A stretch of 36,733 bases of DNA from a virus. Where the stretch lies: IMG/VR virus record IMGVR_UViG_3300009177_000073, positions 1 through 36,733 of that record; one strand, written 5' to 3'. The notes beneath the pieces were generated by a model, which made no database searches, was not told the DNA's origin, and was given only the letters and a program-made list of their open reading frames with translations. The translations under genes and the position numbers were made by a program. Of the stretch, positions 23,577-29,510 are shown piece after piece; position 1 is the first letter of the stretch; every line of letters begins with the position of its first letter.

Positions 23577-23798
23577 ATGATTAAACTTCTAATAAAAAAC
23601 TTCGACGGTCTTGAGACTACAGACAATATAGAATCGTTACCTAAACATTTACTAAACCGAAATGTTCAACGATTAGAGATTTATAAAGTCTACAGCGATG
23701 AAGAACAGAAGCAATTAGTAGCAGCATTTATTAGGAATAAGAACAACGTCGATCAAATATATGGTGTTGAATACTACGTGCCACTGGAGTTACAATGA
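23577..23798 (+). CDS. 73-residue hypothetical protein
   Basis: ATG at 23577 chosen because GGAGA lies 5 nt upstream; frames starting earlier would be inside the helicase gene. The sequence 'IKLLIKNFDGLETTDNIESLPKHLLNRNVQRLEIYKVYSDEEQKQLVAAF' is a mixed small fold with a C-terminal strand. It carries one of the repeated CGACGGTCTT decamers (encoding FDGL). It ends overlapping the next ATG (ATGA). Function unknown. Confidence 0.7.
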   Translation: MIKLLIKNFDGLETTDNIESLPKHLLNRNVQRLEIYKVYSDEEQKQLVAAFIRNKNNVDQIYGVEYYVPLELQ

Positions 23799-24013
23799 GT
23801 ATTGAAGATGAAATTAAGAAGATTAAACCTAATGATGTTTGGACACAGCTTGCACTTCATTATTATGAAACAATGAAGATGATACTTCACCTTTGTGATG
23901 AAGATAATTATGGTGATGCATCAGCTAAAATAGAAGATTATGTAGAGAAAAGAGTAAAAGAAGCAGCTAAAATTCTAGAGGAGAAAAGAAATGAAAAAGA
24001 AACCACCCACTAG
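23795..24013 (+). CDS. 72-residue acidic helical protein
   Basis: Starts by ATGA overlap. Short, charged and probably all-helical ('DVWTQLALHYYETMKMILHLCDEDNYGDASAKIEDYVEKRVKEAAKILEEK'). The last 23 nt overlap the start of the next gene. A helical hairpin of this size could be a small inhibitor or accessory subunit; no family recognised. Confidence 0.65.
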   Translation: MSIEDEIKKIKPNDVWTQLALHYYETMKMILHLCDEDNYGDASAKIEDYVEKRVKEAAKILEEKRNEKETTH

Positions 24014-24305
24014 AGTTATGGAATTGGAAGTTCATCGTTCACAAAAGCATCCAGCTTTAGGTCATGTAATTGTAGTCTTACATCCATGTGGACATCGCCG
24101 TCGGTTAGGTTTAACAAGATGGGATAAATCAGTTAAAGAAAGTTGGTATAGAACGCAAAGCGTTAAACTAATAAAGATTGAAGTAATAGAAGTAACTGAT
24201 AAAGAACATTGTTATAAATGTCCAGAATTAGAATCATGGCTAGGCGATGAGCCTCTGGTAGCGGAAGTGCTAGAACATCTAGATTTGGTAGACGAGATAG
24301 GTTAA
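23991..24305 (+). CDS. 104-residue protein with CxxC pair
   Basis: ATG follows GAGGAGAAAAG. A basic beta-rich beginning ('RVMELEVHRSQKHPALGHVIVVLHPCGHRRRLGLT') and an acidic C-terminal tail ('ESWLGDEPLVAEVLEHLDLVDEIG'). His/Cys positions (HPCGH, HCYKC) could form one zinc site. Its stop is a few bases before the promoter at 24331, which begins a new unit. Function unknown. Confidence 0.65.
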   Translation: MKKKPPTRVMELEVHRSQKHPALGHVIVVLHPCGHRRRLGLTRWDKSVKESWYRTQSVKLIKIEVIEVTDKEHCYKCPELESWLGDEPLVAEVLEHLDLVDEIG

Positions 24306-24311
24306 AGGTAA

Positions 24312-24330
24312 TGTCCCCAAAGGTGGACAG
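24312..24330 (+). promoter_or_regulatory. TGTCC-N9-GACAG dyad upstream of promoter a
   Basis: TGTCC-CCAAAGGTG-GACAG directly abuts the -35 box TTGACT. Same 19-bp pattern as at 25798, 28780 and at both sides of the candidate origin. Location just upstream of -35 favours an activator or a repressor that overlaps polymerase contacts. Confidence 0.7.
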
Positions 24331-24359
24331 TTGACTTAATGATTAAACTATGAGACAAT
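24331..24359 (+). promoter_or_regulatory. Sigma70 promoter a
   Basis: TTGACT (24331-24336), 17-nt spacer, GACAAT (24354-24359). Start site predicted near 24366. The transcript would begin with a hairpin TCGGGA-ATGG-TCCCGA (24367-24382), a typical 5' stabilising structure, and lead into the 155-residue gene. Confidence 0.75.
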
Positions 24360-24410
24360 GGTCTAGTCGGGAATGGTCCCGAGGTTAGTTAAAAACAAAG
24401 GATAAAGAAA

Positions 24411-24878
24411 ATGTCTGCTACTCTAGTTACTGTGACAAAGAATACCCGTGGCCGTGACTCCCGTGAAGTTTCGTATAAGGCAATTGGTAAGTATGTTTCT
24501 CGCACTATTGCACGTGAAACTGATGAAGAGGGTAAGCCGCTTCCTAAAGATGAGAATGGAAAGCAGATTACTCGTGATGAAGTTGTAGAGGAATTTGATA
24601 GTAACGGCGTTTTGACTGACGTTGCTGATGTTCGTGCTCTACTTCCTGCTGGTGAATCTGGCGATCGTATTTTCCTTGATATCGTTGCTGATGGTTATAA
24701 TGAGTGGGCATTCGCACAGGAATCTAACCGTGATGAATTGACGCCATTTATTTCTCACCTTAACGACGATCAGCAGGCTACAATCCGACGGGCTGTTAAT
24801 GCAATGGCTAAGGTTGAGATGTTTAAGGATAAGCCGAAGGTTGATATTCTTCAGATGATGCTGAAGAATGCGGCTTGA
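24411..24878 (+). CDS. 155-residue protein on its own transcript, likely abundant
   Basis: Starts after GGATAAAGAAA, 45 nt downstream of the predicted start site of promoter a. Codon usage (CGT, CGC, GCT, GGT, CTT, AAG) differs from the AT-rich neighbours and resembles highly expressed genes. The fold is probably mixed alpha/beta ('RDSREVSYKAIGKYVSRTIARETDEEGKPLPKDENGKQITRDEVVEEFDSNG' early, helical C-terminus). It has its own promoter and a downstream structured region and terminators. Unrecognised; the most strongly expressed early product by these signs. Confidence 0.75.
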   Translation: MSATLVTVTKNTRGRDSREVSYKAIGKYVSRTIARETDEEGKPLPKDENGKQITRDEVVEEFDSNGVLTDVADVRALLPAGESGDRIFLDIVADGYNEWAFAQESNRDELTPFISHLNDDQQATIRRAVNAMAKVEMFKDKPKVDILQMMLKNAA

Positions 24879-24889
24879 TTTTACTTACT

Positions 24890-24960
24890 GTTGATATTAT
24901 TCCAACGTATCAACAATTAAGTAAATTGGTTCTTTCCCATTCTCCAATCAAAAGAATGGG
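24890..24960 (+). terminator. Two terminator-like hairpins after the 155-residue gene
   Basis: GTTGATA (24890-24896) pairs with TATCAAC (24908-24914); then CCCATTCT (24936-24943) pairs with AGAATGGG (24953-24960), followed by ATTTGTT. The second has the better terminator shape, 8 pairs and a weak U-run. Either could separate the protein message from the structured RNA downstream. Confidence 0.55.
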
Positions 24961-24964
24961 ATTT

Positions 24965-25081
24965 GTTAAGCTTGCTAGGCCGGGGGTTATTAAGTATTTA
25001 GTACTAGTGGAGAAAGCTAATAACTTTCAATAAACTACCTAAAATACCTCTGATACAGTACCGGGACTTAGCAAGCTTAAC
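24965..25081 (+). ncRNA. Structured RNA candidate with 13-bp closing stem
   Basis: GTTAAGCTTGCTA (24965-24977) and TAGCAAGCTTAAC (25069-25081) are exact reverse complements enclosing 91 nt. Inside are GTACT/AGTAC pairing (about 25001 and 25057) and a GAAAG/CTTTC hairpin (about 25012-25029), plus a GC-rich GGCCGGGGG segment. There is no coding frame. It lies between two terminator structures on the sense strand of promoter a. No known RNA family recognised; compensatory changes in relatives would decide. Confidence 0.55.
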
Positions 25082-25097
25082 AATTCTCTAGCTGATA

Positions 25098-25139
25098 TAT
25101 TATTGGGGGTGATTTATGCGTTAAATCAATCCAATAATA
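25098..25139 (+). other. Two-tier hairpin following the structured RNA candidate
   Basis: TATTATTGG (25098-25106) pairs with CCAATAATA (25131-25139), and inside TGATTTA (25110-25116) pairs with TAAATCA (25122-25128) with a TGCGT loop. Perfect in both tiers. It may be the end of the structured RNA or a processing signal between it and the tRNA. Confidence 0.5.
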
Positions 25140-25154
25140 GGTCGGGCCGTTTCT

Positions 25155-25194
25155 TGTTAGTTCTTTCGATATAAGAACTAACACTTTTCTTTTT
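25155..25194 (+). terminator. Strong Rho-independent terminator before tRNA-Met
   Basis: TGTTAGTTCTT (25155-25165) and AAGAACTAACA (25173-25183), 11 perfect pairs with a 7-nt loop, followed by CTTTTCTTTTT. A textbook terminator. It ends 9 nt before the tRNA, so the tRNA must come from read-through or from an unrecognised promoter. Confidence 0.8.
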
Positions 25195-25203
25195 AAAACA
25201 AAA

Positions 25204-25277
25204 GGGCCATTAGCATAATTGGTTAATGCTTTCGGCTCATAACCGAAATGATTTAGGTTCGAATCCTAAATGGCCCA
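25204..25277 (+). tRNA. tRNA with CAT anticodon (Met, or Ile after CAT modification)
   Basis: Acceptor stem GGGCCAT/ATGGCCC, D arm with GGTTAA loop, anticodon stem TTCGG/CCGAA with loop CTCATAA (anticodon CAT), T arm TTAGG-TTCGAAT-CCTAA. All stems are intact. CCA is not encoded. The first pair is G-C, not the C-A mismatch of initiator tRNA, so it is elongator Met or the tRNA-Ile(CAT) that TilS modifies. Phage tRNAs usually supplement codons rare in the host. Confidence 0.93.
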
Positions 25278-25326
25278 CTTTATTCCATTCAACATTGATT
25301 TAAATGCTGTAAAGGCTTGGTATCGA

Positions 25327-25533
25327 ATGACTAAGAGAGAAGAAATAGAATATCATTTTAGTGATGTTTACTGGCCTATTACAGATTCAAATGAATACAA
25401 TTATGTCTGTCCAATGTGTTACGCTGTAGTAAATGGATATAATAGAATAATGCATGTTCAATGGCATCTAGATTTATTCGATTCAATCAATGGTAAAGAA
25501 AATGAAGGCCAGACTAAAACAACGTCATCTTGA
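25327..25533 (+). CDS. Small C2H2-like zinc-finger protein
   Basis: Residues 'CPMCYAVVNGYNRIMHVQWH' give C-x2-C-x11-H-x3-H, a single C2H2-type finger, in a 68-residue protein. The start at 25327 is my choice. An upstream ATG at 25270 would lie inside the acceptor stem of the tRNA and would need an unprocessed transcript, but it extends a coding-like frame by 19 residues. No clear ribosome site helps. Function unknown; single fingers can bind DNA or protein. Confidence 0.6.
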   Translation: MTKREEIEYHFSDVYWPITDSNEYNYVCPMCYAVVNGYNRIMHVQWHLDLFDSINGKENEGQTKTTSS

Positions 25534-25723
25534 TGATTTTCCAGATTGGCCTATTATTAAAGCTAATGTTCCTTTAGGTAAGGAATATGAAGTCATAGGA
25601 TTTAGATCTGATTGTGAGATAGAACATATTGAAACTGGACGTAGAACTATTATAAATGTTTATCTTTGTCGATGTCCTGAATCAACAGGTTGGTTACCAG
25701 TAGATGTATTGGAGATTGATTAA
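25502..25723 (+). CDS. 73-residue basic beta-rich protein
   Basis: Start at the ATG at 25502 (GGTAAAG just upstream); an ATG at 25490 adds four residues. It overlaps the preceding gene by 32 nt. 'PDWPIIKANVPLGKEYEVIGFRSDCEIEHIETGRRTIINVYLCRCPESTGWLPVDVLEID' looks like a small barrel (SH3-like), a common form of small phage proteins. Ends 75 nt before the next operator. Function unknown. Confidence 0.65.
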   Translation: MKARLKQRHLDDFPDWPIIKANVPLGKEYEVIGFRSDCEIEHIETGRRTIINVYLCRCPESTGWLPVDVLEID

Positions 25724-25797
25724 ATTAGTTATAACCTGTAGGGTGTCCCAACATTCACAGCAAGTTTCATGATTTAAATATAATAAAGAATGATTAA

Positions 25798-25816
25798 TGT
25801 CCTATAAAGTGGACAG
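25798..25816 (+). promoter_or_regulatory. TGTCC-N9-GACAG dyad upstream of promoter b
   Basis: TGTCC-TATAAAGTG-GACAG, two bases before the -35 box. Third exact-spacing copy of the same operator. Confidence 0.7.
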
Positions 25817-25818
25817 CG

Positions 25819-25847
25819 TTGACATACGCTTCTAGATGCGTTATACT
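25819..25847 (+). promoter_or_regulatory. Sigma70 promoter b
   Basis: TTGACA (25819-25824), 17-nt spacer, TATACT (25842-25847), close to consensus. Predicted start near 25854, followed by a 5' hairpin TACAGGC-CGTAGAA-GCCTGTA (25861-25881). It leads into the GC-rich block and the HNH gene. Confidence 0.8.
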
Positions 25848-25853
25848 ACGCTT

Positions 25854-26038
25854 AGACGATTACAGGCCGTAGAAGCCTGTAAGACTCGCCAGCCTACCAA
25901 ACGTCCTCGGACCCATTTCTACTGTATGCCACGCTCATATCGAAGCCTAACGCCAGATTCGGCCACTCCTGTAGTCGTCGTGCGTGTCGATTTCCCCTCC
26001 GAGCCTATAGAGGCACAGTATGGGCTGTCTACGGAAGT
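25854..26038 (+). other. GC-rich foreign-looking block (leader of HNH gene, or ncRNA)
   Basis: About 185 bp with clearly higher G+C than its surroundings, bounded by promoter b and the HNH frame. Two frames are open through most of it. One starts at an ATG at 25836 (inside the promoter spacer) and gives 73 residues, ending at 26057, whose C-terminal 43 residues (from 25926) have G/C-ending codons unlike other genes here. The other runs into the HNH frame from 25883. I cannot tell whether it is a recent insertion, a structured RNA or a small gene. Confidence 0.4.
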
Positions 26039-26692
26039 ATTAAATTACTTAGAATAAGATGCCCTAAATGTCATAAAGAAGTATTAGTTGATAATGATAA
26101 TATATTATCGTGTTGTAATATAAATTTACAAGATATAAATTTTAAGATTGTTGGATATAAGTTAGAATCTGGTGGTAGAGGATTAAGAAAAACTATACCT
26201 AGATATATAAAAGAAGAGATAATAAATAGACAAGATAATAAATGTATTTATTGTGATAAAGAATTTGGTAGTTTTGATGAAGATAAACTTAAGATAGTTA
26301 GAATGGAATTTGATCATTTCACTCCATTTTCATTTACTCAATGTGATAACTACGAAAATATAGTAGCATCATGTAAAGATTGTAATAGAAAAAAGTTTGA
26401 TAAAATATTTGAAAGTATAGAAGATGTGAGGTATTATGTTAAAACAGGAGAGCTTAGGAATGGGAATTTGTCCGATATGTGGAAAGCCTTTTCACAAGCT
26501 AAGAGTGAAACAAATTTACTGCCAAGCAAAATGTCGTCACAAAAATTGGAGAGATCAACATCCAAGGATGAAAAATACAGAAAAGACTTAAGTTGTGATG
26601 CTTTTGAAATATATGAGAAAGATAATTATCTTCGTATAGTTGATAATAGAGGATTAGCTATAATAACTAAAGAAGGAATAAAATATGAGTAA
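26039..26692 (+). CDS. HNH-like endonuclease with zinc knuckles, no canonical start codon
   Basis: The frame ending at 26692 codes for RCPKCHKE (a zinc knuckle), 'SCC', then CIYCDKEF...MEFDHFTPFS...NIVASCKDCNRKK, which is the HNH core (DH, N, and CxxC pairs; conserved Asp-His and Asn). The first ATG (26303) would cut off the knuckles and part of the core. The listed start is an ATT at 26039; ATA at 26054 or a CTG at 25922 are other options. The C-terminal 'FEIYEKDNYLRIVDNRGLA' resembles two small proteins at 20.0-20.4 kb. A broken or shifted start is possible. Confidence 0.55.
   Translation: MKLLRIRCPKCHKEVLVDNDNILSCCNINLQDINFKIVGYKLESGGRGLRKTIPRYIKEEIINRQDNKCIYCDKEFGSFDEDKLKIVRMEFDHFTPFSFTQCDNYENIVASCKDCNRKKFDKIFESIEDVRYYVKTGELRNGNLSDMWKAFSQAKSETNLLPSKMSSQKLERSTSKDEKYRKDLSCDAFEIYEKDNYLRIVDNRGLAIITKEGIKYE
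26460..26591 (+). CDS. 43-residue zinc-finger protein nested in the HNH frame
   Basis: ATG at 26460 with AGGAG 9 nt upstream. 'GICPICGKPFHKLRVKQIYC' then 'QAKCRHKNWRDQHPR' is a typical phage zinc ribbon (CPxCGKxF...YCxxxCRxKxWR), much more protein-like than the overlapping HNH frame at the same place. Four Cys. It uses a different frame of the same DNA and lies entirely inside the HNH frame. Confidence 0.65.
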   Translation: MGICPICGKPFHKLRVKQIYCQAKCRHKNWRDQHPRMKNTEKT

Positions 26693-28280
26693 AGAAGGCA
26701 ACACAGTCATTGGAGGATTAACTATGCAGTCTTATACTGGATTACCTTACGGTGTATTTCCAGACGTCCTTTGCACCTCTACTGTGACCTACGTTGCTTA
26801 TAAGAATTCTTTAGGTCTTTGTGTTTATCAATTTCCTAATGGACATCCTGAACAAGCTACGCTTGTATTACAAGAGTCAGAGAAAGTAGATATTGGATTT
26901 GCTCGTTTGTTCCAATATAAAGGTAAGGTATTAGTAGCTTACGCAGCTAATATTCAACCAGCAACTTCAATTATACTTATTGATGTTGATGCACATTTAC
27001 AGTTAAAAGTAACACAACCTTGTGTCGGAAACTACCCATGTTGTTTTGGTGATAAGTATTTATTTTATCAGAAGTTAAGGGCTGATAAAGGAATTGATTT
27101 AACTAAAATAGACTTAGATGATCTTACTGAAAGTCCAGCTACAGGGAATCCTGCACCCACTGGGTTGGCATATTACGATGGAACAAATGTAATAAACATG
27201 GATCAAAATAGGGCATCAGTTCAAGGATGCTTTAATCCAATGAGAGCTAAAGAAGGTGGAGCATTAGTAGGTGAAGATCCTGTTAATGGTTTATTCACAA
27301 TCATTGGTACTAAGAAAGGCACGATTAATAAGGGTAATACAAACAACAATCCTCAATGTGCCTTCGACGGTCTTAACTTAACCACAGTTTATTGGAATCC
27401 ACCGGAGATATCTAATGTCTTCACTATCTTATACAATATTACGGCTGCTGATATTCCTGATAAGCCTGTTATTCCATTGCCTGCTCCGCCGTCCAAAACT
27501 AAACAGAGATGGATAGGGGCTTATTTTAATAGAAGTTTAAGATATGGTGACAATCCTAACAGAGTAGGTAATATTACAATAATAGCAGATGAAGCCTACC
27601 CCATTGAAAACTTAGCTGAACCTTTAATTGTTACACACAGTGTGGGAGATGCTAAGATTATTACTAAACAAGATTTAATTATTGCATACTACGCTGGAGC
27701 CGGTAATGTTACAGACTTACAAACAGTTTATAGCTCATTCCTTTCGCTACCTGAAAAACCAATCTTGGCATACATTGATGGTAGAGCTTGGCCCTCTATA
27801 TGCCCTAGTTATTTTAAGAAGAATAAAACATGGTTGGGAGTTCAGTGTTATCCTAACACTAATGAGACGCCTGCTATATTTCAAAACGCAATGGAAGCTA
27901 TCTTGGACCAAGTATCAAAATATGGATTGCCAATCTGGTTAATTACCTGTTTATACGATCGTAACTTCACGCTAACGTTAGATCAAATTGAAGCAGTTCA
28001 ATATTGTTACAACCTATGGTATGATAAGTATAACGTGATAGGTGAACTAGCTTTTGATGATCGACGGTCTGGTCTAAAGAATTATCCACAGTTGATTCCA
28101 TATTTAAATACTAGATTTGACGATACCATTAGACCTACTCGCGCAATGTATTGGTCACCCGATAATGACTGGAGACGTGCCTATTTAGACGCATTAATTA
28201 AAGGTGATGTTTTAGTTAAACAAGGTTCGCAAGAATCACTTTATACAATTAGTTTGATTAAGAATAATCTTGGAGTTTAA
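26685..28280 (+). CDS. Large beta-propeller/TIM-barrel-like protein in the early arm
   Basis: 531 residues. The first half has repeating 'VTYVAYKNSLGLCVYQF', 'KGKVLVAYAANIQP' and 'GLFTIIGTKKG' strands like a propeller; the second half alternates strands and helices ('KPILAYIDGRAWPSICPSYF', 'TWLGVQCYP', 'GLPIWLITCLYDR', 'YNVIGELAFDDRRSG'), like a glycoside-hydrolase-type barrel. ATG at 26685 overlaps the HNH end; GGAGG also precedes an ATG at 26724. A surface or receptor protein in the replication arm is unexpected. Catalytic residues not assigned. Confidence 0.6.
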   Translation: MSKEGNTVIGGLTMQSYTGLPYGVFPDVLCTSTVTYVAYKNSLGLCVYQFPNGHPEQATLVLQESEKVDIGFARLFQYKGKVLVAYAANIQPATSIILIDVDAHLQLKVTQPCVGNYPCCFGDKYLFYQKLRADKGIDLTKIDLDDLTESPATGNPAPTGLAYYDGTNVINMDQNRASVQGCFNPMRAKEGGALVGEDPVNGLFTIIGTKKGTINKGNTNNNPQCAFDGLNLTTVYWNPPEISNVFTILYNITAADIPDKPVIPLPAPPSKTKQRWIGAYFNRSLRYGDNPNRVGNITIIADEAYPIENLAEPLIVTHSVGDAKIITKQDLIIAYYAGAGNVTDLQTVYSSFLSLPEKPILAYIDGRAWPSICPSYFKKNKTWLGVQCYPNTNETPAIFQNAMEAILDQVSKYGLPIWLITCLYDRNFTLTLDQIEAVQYCYNLWYDKYNVIGELAFDDRRSGLKNYPQLIPYLNTRFDDTIRPTRAMYWSPDNDWRRAYLDALIKGDVLVKQGSQESLYTISLIKNNLGV

Positions 28281-28281
28281 G

Positions 28282-28590
28282 ATGAAATTAACAATGAAAC
28301 AGTTGGCTTATTTACCAGCTTTAGATTGGTTGGTTGATGATAGTCCAGAAACTTGTGGTTCAGGTAGAACATATCTTCTAGCTTATGCTTTTTTAAGAAG
28401 GGCACATAATAATTTAGATAAGGAAGTATTGATATTCGATCATTTTCCAGATTATAGAAATATAGATTTTATTGCAAGAAATATTTTTCATATTTATAAT
28501 GAAGAATATAAAGATAAATATAACATATATTATTCTCAAGTATATAAAACTATAATTATGAAGGAGAAGAAAAGTGAGAAGCAAAACTGA
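28282..28590 (+). CDS. Short P-loop-like protein
   Basis: 102 residues. ATG at 28282 follows GGAG; an upstream TTG (28270) is less likely. 'DSPETCGSGRTYLLAYAFLRRA' resembles the shortened Walker A of small phage P-loop-like proteins (GxGRT), then 'KEVLIFDHFPDYRNIDFIARNIF' gives a strand ending in Asp, as in a Walker B. No helicase motifs follow, so the protein is a minimal or degenerate NTPase fold. Role unknown. Confidence 0.6.
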   Translation: MKLTMKQLAYLPALDWLVDDSPETCGSGRTYLLAYAFLRRAHNNLDKEVLIFDHFPDYRNIDFIARNIFHIYNEEYKDKYNIYYSQVYKTIIMKEKKSEKQN

Positions 28591-28777
28591 ATTCAAACAA
28601 GATGAAAAGTATGCATTGATGAGGAAGTTTAGTATTGAAAGAGTAAATAATTTATTTAATTCTGAATTACCTGATGGAACTAGACTATTTAATCTAACAA
28701 AACGCGAAGCTGAATATATCTATCACATTGTAAAGCAACATGTTGATAGAGTTAATAGAAGGTCTAATAATAAATAG
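28574..28777 (+). CDS. 67-residue basic helical protein
   Basis: GTG start with AAGGAG 7 nt upstream, overlapping the previous gene by 17 nt. Charged helical sequence ('ERVNNLFNSELPDGTRLFNLTKREAEYIYHIVKQHVDRVNRR'). Could be a small DNA-binding or accessory protein. It ends two bases before the operator at 28780. No family recognised. Confidence 0.6.
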   Translation: MRSKTEFKQDEKYALMRKFSIERVNNLFNSELPDGTRLFNLTKREAEYIYHIVKQHVDRVNRRSNNK

Positions 28778-28779
28778 AT

Positions 28780-28798
28780 AGTCCTCAAACGAGGACAG
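28780..28798 (+). promoter_or_regulatory. TGTCC-N9-GACAG-type dyad upstream of promoter c
   Basis: AGTCC-TCAAACGAG-GACAG, one base off the consensus at position 1, one base before the -35 box. Fifth copy of the operator in the window. Confidence 0.65.
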
Positions 28799-28799
28799 C

Positions 28800-28828
28800 T
28801 TGACAACGCTCACTGAGTATGCTACAAT
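28800..28828 (+). promoter_or_regulatory. Sigma70 promoter c
   Basis: TTGACA (28800-28805), 17-nt spacer, TACAAT (28823-28828). Predicted start near 28835. It drives the block that contains the SLOG protein, the nuclease, the Sak4-like ATPase and the following replication genes. Confidence 0.8.
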
Positions 28829-28866
28829 GGTATATTCGGTGGGCGTTTCTTATTGGTGCTTATTAT

Positions 28867-29082
28867 ATGGGACATATAGTATCGGATGATTTAATCATTG
28901 TTAATACTCAAGGTATTAGAACTGTAGAATATGGTGAGTCTACTAAGTCAACCTATAGACAGACCAAACCATATTTCATTAGTATCACTTATAAAGGTGG
29001 TCATAGCCTTTTTTATTATGATTCTTTGGAAGAAGTAAAGAGTATTTATAATAAAATTAGAGTTGCTATGAAAGCTATATGA
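28867..29082 (+). CDS. 71-residue beta-rich protein, first gene after promoter c
   Basis: The ATG at 28819 overlaps the -10 box, so I choose the ATG at 28867, which follows the predicted start site; it has no good ribosome site. The sequence 'VSDDLIIVNTQGIRTVEYGESTKSTYRQTKPYFISITYKGGHSLFYYDSLEEVKSIYNKI' looks like a small alpha/beta fold with a helix at the end. Ends with ATGA overlap with the next gene. Function unknown. Confidence 0.6.
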   Translation: MGHIVSDDLIIVNTQGIRTVEYGESTKSTYRQTKPYFISITYKGGHSLFYYDSLEEVKSIYNKIRVAMKAI

Positions 29083-29510
29083 TATTAGGTATTGTTGGAT
29101 CTGAATCAGCTAAGTTTACTCCGGAAACAGAAGCTATTGCAAAGAGATTAATTAGATCATACATATCAATTCACGAAGCTGACACAATTTGTTCAGGTGA
29201 ATGTCATTTAGGTGGTATTGATATTTGGGCTAAGGAAGCTGCCCAAGAATTAAATCTAAAATACATTGGATATCCTCCAGCTAAGTTAGTTTGGAATGGT
29301 GGGTATAAACAACGTAACATTCAGATTGCTAAGAAATCTGACGTTGTAATCTGTATTACACTTAGACAGTTACCCGAATCATATAATGGTATAAGATTTG
29401 ATTACTGTTACCACTGTAGAACTGATAAGCATGTAAAGTCTGGTGGTTGTTGGACAGTTAAGTTTGCTAAGTCTTTGGGTAAGACAACTGATATAATTGT
29501 GATTCCATGA
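29079..29510 (+). CDS. SLOG-fold (Rossmann-like) protein
   Basis: 143 residues. 'MILGIVGSESAKFTPETEAIAKRLI' is a strand-loop-helix nucleotide-binding start; 'CSGECHLGGIDIWAKEAAQELNLKYIGYPPAK' with a G-G-I-D motif and 'NIQIAKKSDVVICITL' follow the SLOG/DprA-like and DUF2493 pattern. Two CxxC-like pairs (CYHC, GGCW) come near the C-terminus. SLOG proteins sense or process nucleotides; here it could act on signalling nucleotides or base modification. Exact substrate unknown. Confidence 0.65.
   Translation: MILGIVGSESAKFTPETEAIAKRLIRSYISIHEADTICSGECHLGGIDIWAKEAAQELNLKYIGYPPAKLVWNGGYKQRNIQIAKKSDVVICITLRQLPESYNGIRFDYCYHCRTDKHVKSGGCWTVKFAKSLGKTTDIIVIP

Noticed and set aside
24312-24330. TGTCC-N9-GACAG as a LexA/SOS box
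   Set aside because: LexA boxes of proteobacteria are CTGT-N8-ACAG; the spacing here is larger and the inner C/G positions are fixed, so it is a different operator.
25836-26057. 73-residue frame starting in the spacer of promoter b
   Set aside because: Its ATG lies upstream of the predicted transcript start and it has no ribosome site; kept only as part of the GC-rich block description.
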